In this document: positions 61,050 to 64,000 of the stretch, piece after piece
How positions within the stretch are numbered: the stretch's first letter is position 1
Layout of the letters: every line of letters begins with the position of its first letter
Notes under the pieces: generated by a model
Database searches by the model: none
Told to the model about the DNA's origin: nothing
The model's input: only the letters and a program-made list of their open reading frames with translations
Assembly (NCBI GenBank): GCA_038252405.1
Contig: JBBSAJ010000009.1
Location: 25,912 to 89,911 of the forward strand
Length of the DNA stretch: 64,000 bases
Direction of reading: 5' to 3'
Source: DATCDE01 sp038252405
GTDB lineage: Bacteria; Actinomycetota; Actinomycetes; Prado026
Made by a program: the position numbers and the translations under genes

Positions 61050-61954
61050 TCGAGGCAGTCGGGTTGACGAAGGTCTACGGGCCGAAGGCCGCCGTCTCCG
61101 ACCTCACGTTCACGGTGCAGCCCGGCATCGTCACCGGCTTCCTCGGCCCCAACGGGGCCGGCAAGTCGACGACCATGCGGATGGCCATCGGGCTGGCGCA
61201 GCCGACCAGCGGCCGGGTGACCGTCGGGGGCCGTGACTACCGCGGGCTGCGGGCGCCCCTGCACGAGGTCGGTGCGCTGCTGGAGGCGCGCGCGGTCCAC
61301 ACCGGGCGCACCGCCTACAACCACCTCCTCGCCCTGGCGCGCACCCACGGGATCGGCCGGTCCCGGGTCGACGCCGTGATCGACCTGGTCGGGATCGGCG
61401 ACGTCGCCCGCAAGCGCGTCGGCGGCTTCAGCCTCGGCATGGGCCAGCGGCTGGGCATCGCGGCCGCGCTGCTGGGCGACCCCGCGGTGCTCATCCTGGA
61501 CGAGCCGGTCAACGGGCTGGACCCGGAGGGCATCCGCTGGATCCGCGAGCTGCTGCGATCCCTGGCCGGGCAGGGCCGGACGGTCTTCGTGTCCAGTCAC
61601 CTGATGAGCGAGATGGCGCAGACCGCCGACCACCTGATCGTGGTCGGCCGTGGCCGGCTGGTCGCCGACGAGCCGGTGGACGCGTTCATCGCGCGAGCGT
61701 CGCGCCGCAACGTCGTGGTTCGGACGCCGGACGCTGATCGGCTGCGCGACCTGCTGCTGGCGGAGGGGGCGGTGGTGACCAGCCAGGACGGCCCGATGCT
61801 GGACGTGATCGGCATGGACGCCGTCCAGATCGGTGAGATCGCGGCCGCCCAGCGCGTGACGCTGCACGAGCTGACGCCGCAGCGGGCCTCGTTGGAGGAA
61901 GCCTTCATGGAGCTGACCGCGGACGACGTCGAGTACGCGGGGAGCACCCAGTGA
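61046..61954 (+). CDS. ABC transporter ATP-binding protein
   Basis: 302 residues: Walker A 'GPNGAGKST' (about 34-42), signature 'FSLGMGQRLG', Walker B 'AVLILDEPVNGLDPEG', and the H-loop 'FVSSHLMSEM'. The extra C-terminal ~70 residues are as in DrrA/exporter ATPases. It drives the permease encoded next, with which it overlaps by four bases (GTGA). Substrate unknown; exporter of drug or lipid type likely. Translation seems coupled to the 13-codon ORF upstream. Confidence 0.93.
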   Translation: MIEAVGLTKVYGPKAAVSDLTFTVQPGIVTGFLGPNGAGKSTTMRMAIGLAQPTSGRVTVGGRDYRGLRAPLHEVGALLEARAVHTGRTAYNHLLALARTHGIGRSRVDAVIDLVGIGDVARKRVGGFSLGMGQRLGIAAALLGDPAVLILDEPVNGLDPEGIRWIRELLRSLAGQGRTVFVSSHLMSEMAQTADHLIVVGRGRLVADEPVDAFIARASRRNVVVRTPDADRLRDLLLAEGAVVTSQDGPMLDVIGMDAVQIGEIAAAQRVTLHELTPQRASLEEAFMELTADDVEYAGSTQ

Positions 61955-62772
61955 CCGCGGCGGCCGAACCGGTGCTCTACCGGGCGCCGCGCGGCAACGT
62001 GACGTTCGGGGGAGTGCTCGCGTCGGAGTGGGTGAAGCTGCGCTCGCTGCGCTCGACGGTCTGGTCCCTGGTCGCCGCGGTGGGGATGCTCGTCGGGTTC
62101 GCCATGCTGTTCTCGTTCGCCGTGGCCTCCCGCTGGGCCAGCATGCCGCCGGCCCGCCGGGCCGAGTTCGACCCGACCAGGATCAGCCTGAACGGGGTGT
62201 TCCTGGCCCAGCTCGCCATCGGCGTCCTGGGCGTGCTGATCATCGGCGGCGAGTTCTCCACCGGCATGATCCGCTCGTCGGTCGCGGCGGTGCCCCGACG
62301 ACTCCCGGTGCTGTGGGCCAAGGCCGTGGTGTTCGGCCTGGTCACGCTGCTGCTCATGGTGGTCGCGGCGCTGGCCGCGTTCACCGTCGGCCAGCGGATC
62401 CTGGCCGGGCAGCACATCCAGACGACCCTGGGCGCCCCCGGGGTGACCCGGGCGGTGCTCGGCGCGGCGGCCTACCTCACCCTGATCGGGCTGCTCGGGC
62501 TCGGGCTGGGTGCACTGCTGCGCAACTCGGCAGCAGCGATCTCGACCCTGGTGGCGGCCGTCCTGGTGGTGCCCATCCTGGTCAACTTCCTGCCGTCGGA
62601 CTGGCAGGTGCACGTCGCGCGCTGGCTGCCCAGCGCGGCGGGGGAGTCGATGATGACGGTGCACCCGACCTCGGCCCAGCTCACGGCGGGCGCCGGGGCG
62701 CTCGTCCTCCTCGCGTATGTCGTCGTGGTCGGTGCGGCCGGGGCGGTCGGTCTCGCCCGCCGGGACGTCTGA
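61951..62772 (+). CDS. ABC-2-type transporter permease
   Basis: 273 residues with six helices, starting 'FGGVLASEWVKLRSLRSTVW', the usual N-terminus of actinobacterial ABC-2 permeases; 'IGGEFSTGMIRSSVAAVPRR' is the conserved loop after helix 2. Works with the ATPase just upstream as a dimeric exporter. GTG 61951 overlaps the ATPase stop. A terminator at 62814-62838 ends the operon. Confidence 0.9.
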   Translation: MTAAAEPVLYRAPRGNVTFGGVLASEWVKLRSLRSTVWSLVAAVGMLVGFAMLFSFAVASRWASMPPARRAEFDPTRISLNGVFLAQLAIGVLGVLIIGGEFSTGMIRSSVAAVPRRLPVLWAKAVVFGLVTLLLMVVAALAAFTVGQRILAGQHIQTTLGAPGVTRAVLGAAAYLTLIGLLGLGLGALLRNSAAAISTLVAAVLVVPILVNFLPSDWQVHVARWLPSAAGESMMTVHPTSAQLTAGAGALVLLAYVVVVGAAGAVGLARRDV

Positions 62773-62813
62773 GCCGTTCGCCTCCCGTGGGCGGCCCGGT
62801 CTGGTGGAGTCCC

Positions 62814-62838
62814 CGCTGCCCCCTCGGGAGGGGCAGCG
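62814..62838 (+). terminator. Terminator after the ABC exporter operon
   Basis: CGCTGCCCC (62814-62822) and its complement GGGGCAGCG (62830-62838) around CTCGGGA, 42 bases after the permease stop. Confidence 0.65.
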
Positions 62839-62986
62839 AGGCTCCGAGGCAGAAGTTAGCCGGGGCCGTGTGAACCCAGGCGTCGTATCGGTGAACGACA
62901 TGTGAATCCTGGGTCAGGGTCGGCTCAGGGCTTGGTCGGGGACGTTCCCGGATCCGGCCACGCCCGCGGACGGCGACGCTGGAGGC

Positions 62987-63247
62987 ATGACCGACCAGAC
63001 TCCCGTCGAAGCCCCCACCCGTCCCCGCCTCGTCCGTAGCAGTGACGACCGGCTGATCGCCGGCGTGTGCGGCGGCCTCGCCCGCTGGTCCGGCCTGGAC
63101 GCCGCGCTCGTGCGGATCGCCGTCGTCCTGCTGGCCGTGTTCGGCGGCAGCGGGCTGCTCGTCTACGTGCTGGGCTGGCTGCTCATCCCGGACGAGGGTG
63201 CCGAGCAGACCGAGGCGGACCGGATCCTGCACGGGCTGCGCCGCTAG
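62987..63247 (+). CDS. PspC-domain membrane protein
   Basis: 86 residues; 'RLVRSSDDRLIAGVCGGLAR' then one long hydrophobic helix 'VRIAVVLLAVFGGSGLLVYV' and 'LGWLLIPDEG', all typical of PspC. Function in actinobacteria: envelope stress or membrane maintenance. GGAGG and GACGCT both lie just before ATG; which start mode is used is unclear. Confidence 0.9.
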   Translation: MTDQTPVEAPTRPRLVRSSDDRLIAGVCGGLARWSGLDAALVRIAVVLLAVFGGSGLLVYVLGWLLIPDEGAEQTEADRILHGLRR

Positions 63248-63298
63248 CGGCTAGCGCGGGCCGGTCCGTCGTCCAGGGGTCGATGCCACACTGCCGGT

Positions 63299-63865
63299 AT
63301 GACCGCCCACGGTGACCACCCCCATGAGCACCCGCACCGCGACCTGGCCTGCGCGATCGCGCACGGCGCCGCGCCGGCCCCGGTCGAGGACCGGCGGCTG
63401 GTCGCGGTGTTCGCCTCGCCGGTCGCGATGGAGCTGGCGCACGTCGCGCAGCACGTCGGCTATCAGGTGGTCGTGCTCGACCCGGACCTGTCGCACTCGT
63501 GCGACCCGCTGCCGCGGGTACTGGACGCCGGTTCGGCCGGGCTCGACGCCCGGACGGACGTCGTGGTGACCGACCACGACCGGGCCGAGCTCGGTGACCT
63601 GCTGTTCGACGTCCTGCGGTACTCGCCGCGGTGGGTCGGGGTCATGGGCAGCCTGCGGCACACGGCCCCGCATGTCGCCGCGTTGCGTGACCGAGGGGTC
63701 ACCGAGGAGGCGATCGCGCGGGTCCATCGCCCGATCGGGCTGGACATCGGGTCCCGGACGCCGGCCGAGATCGCCGTCTCCACGGTGGCCGGGCTGCTCG
63801 CCGACCGCAACCAGCGGGCCGGCGGGACGTACCCAGGCGCGCGGCAGCAGGCGGCCGGGTCCTAG
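63299..63865 (+). CDS. XdhC-like protein (Rossmann-type domain)
   Basis: 188 residues: 'RRLVAVFASPVAMELAHVAQ' (nucleotide-binding strand) and 'RYSPRWVGVMGSLRHTAPHV', 'VHRPIGLDIGSRTPAEIAVS' match the XdhC C-terminal domain, which helps sulfurate or insert the molybdenum cofactor of xanthine dehydrogenase. Only the C-terminal type domain is present, so its client is uncertain and no molybdoenzyme lies in view. CACACT (63287-63292) lies 6 bases before ATG (leaderless type). His-rich N-terminus could bind metal. Confidence 0.85.
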   Translation: MTAHGDHPHEHPHRDLACAIAHGAAPAPVEDRRLVAVFASPVAMELAHVAQHVGYQVVVLDPDLSHSCDPLPRVLDAGSAGLDARTDVVVTDHDRAELGDLLFDVLRYSPRWVGVMGSLRHTAPHVAALRDRGVTEEAIARVHRPIGLDIGSRTPAEIAVSTVAGLLADRNQRAGGTYPGARQQAAGS

Positions 63866-64000
63866 CGGGAGTTTCCGGGCTAGTTCGATCTTGATCTGAC
63901 GGTCCGAGGGCGACACCCGGGCTGACCTGGGGTTTCTCGGCGTGTCGAGTCGCGATCGGCCATCAGATCATGTATGACCTAAAGCATGGCAAGTTTGTAC
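63866..64000. other. Non-coding right end of window
   Basis: No gene is seen. GC falls and the last 40 bases are AT-richer. TGATCTGA (63892-63899) and its complement TCAGATCA (63963-63970) form an inverted repeat 63 bases apart. It could be an operator, attachment site or the edge of a mobile element; the flank is cut off. Confidence 0.35.

Overview
The window is about 64 kb of very GC-rich DNA with dense, strand-mixed coding. Several markers point to an actinomycete: a MurT-GatD peptidoglycan amidation pair, a principal sigma factor with a long Ala/Lys-rich N-terminus plus a mycobacterial SigB-type second sigma factor, PAC2, DUF4192, DUF3817, DUF445, MetY-MetX, and many genes that look leaderless (start codon 6-8 bases after a [T/C/G]ANNNT -10 box). 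The genus cannot be fixed from sequence reading alone; a Frankiales/Geodermatophilales-like lineage is a guess. I saw no tRNA, rRNA, CRISPR array, prophage or complete insertion sequence.

Layout. 1-2607: tail of a [NiFe]-hydrogenase operon (large-subunit C-terminus, maturation protease, HypC, EamA transporter, DUF6390). 2.6-15.5 kb: alpha/beta hydrolase, DinB protein, a membrane acyltransferase with SGNH domain, two channel-like membrane proteins, DUF4126, DedA, MurT/GatD, a PIG-L deacetylase and a beta-propeller lipoprotein. 15.47-15.86 kb: an unassigned, strongly structured RNA-like region with a terminator-like stem. 15.9-25.2 kb: PAC2, SigB-type sigma factor behind a probable ECF-type promoter, SDR, phosphoglucomutase, class I aldolase, cupin, methyltransferase, SMP-30-like protein and an MBL hydrolase. 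27.2-30.8 kb: a compact sulfur-relay operon (HTH-PocR regulator, SQR-like flavoprotein, DUF1641, TusE/DsrC, DsrE) with a 26-bp palindromic candidate operator. 31-49.9 kb: SURF1, citrate synthase, esterase, MalY-type lyase, ArfB, CAP protein, ornithine aminotransferase, TerC behind a manganese (yybP-ykoY) riboswitch, phospholipid enzymes, and metY-metX behind a leaderless Cys/Met-rich leader peptide and attenuator. 50-64 kb: secreted proteins, a degenerate EAL protein, universal stress protein, HhH-GPD protein, the principal sigma factor, an alpha/beta hydrolase, an HNH lipoprotein, an ABC exporter with a 13-codon coupled upstream ORF, PspC and XdhC-like proteins.

Two families of small palindromic repeats stand out. 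One is a hairpin with TGTCAGGGTGA arms (2569, 4753, 6844, 30791) that supplies stop codons to neighbouring genes. The other is a 54-bp element that occurs as two tail-to-tail pairs around 20.9 and 22.5 kb. The window also carries several decayed genes: a GNAT, a ferredoxin-NADP reductase, ATP-dependent DNA ligase ligB, an AraC/VOC fusion remnant and an ABC exporter remnant. This indicates repeated small deletions in a genome that otherwise keeps genes tightly packed.
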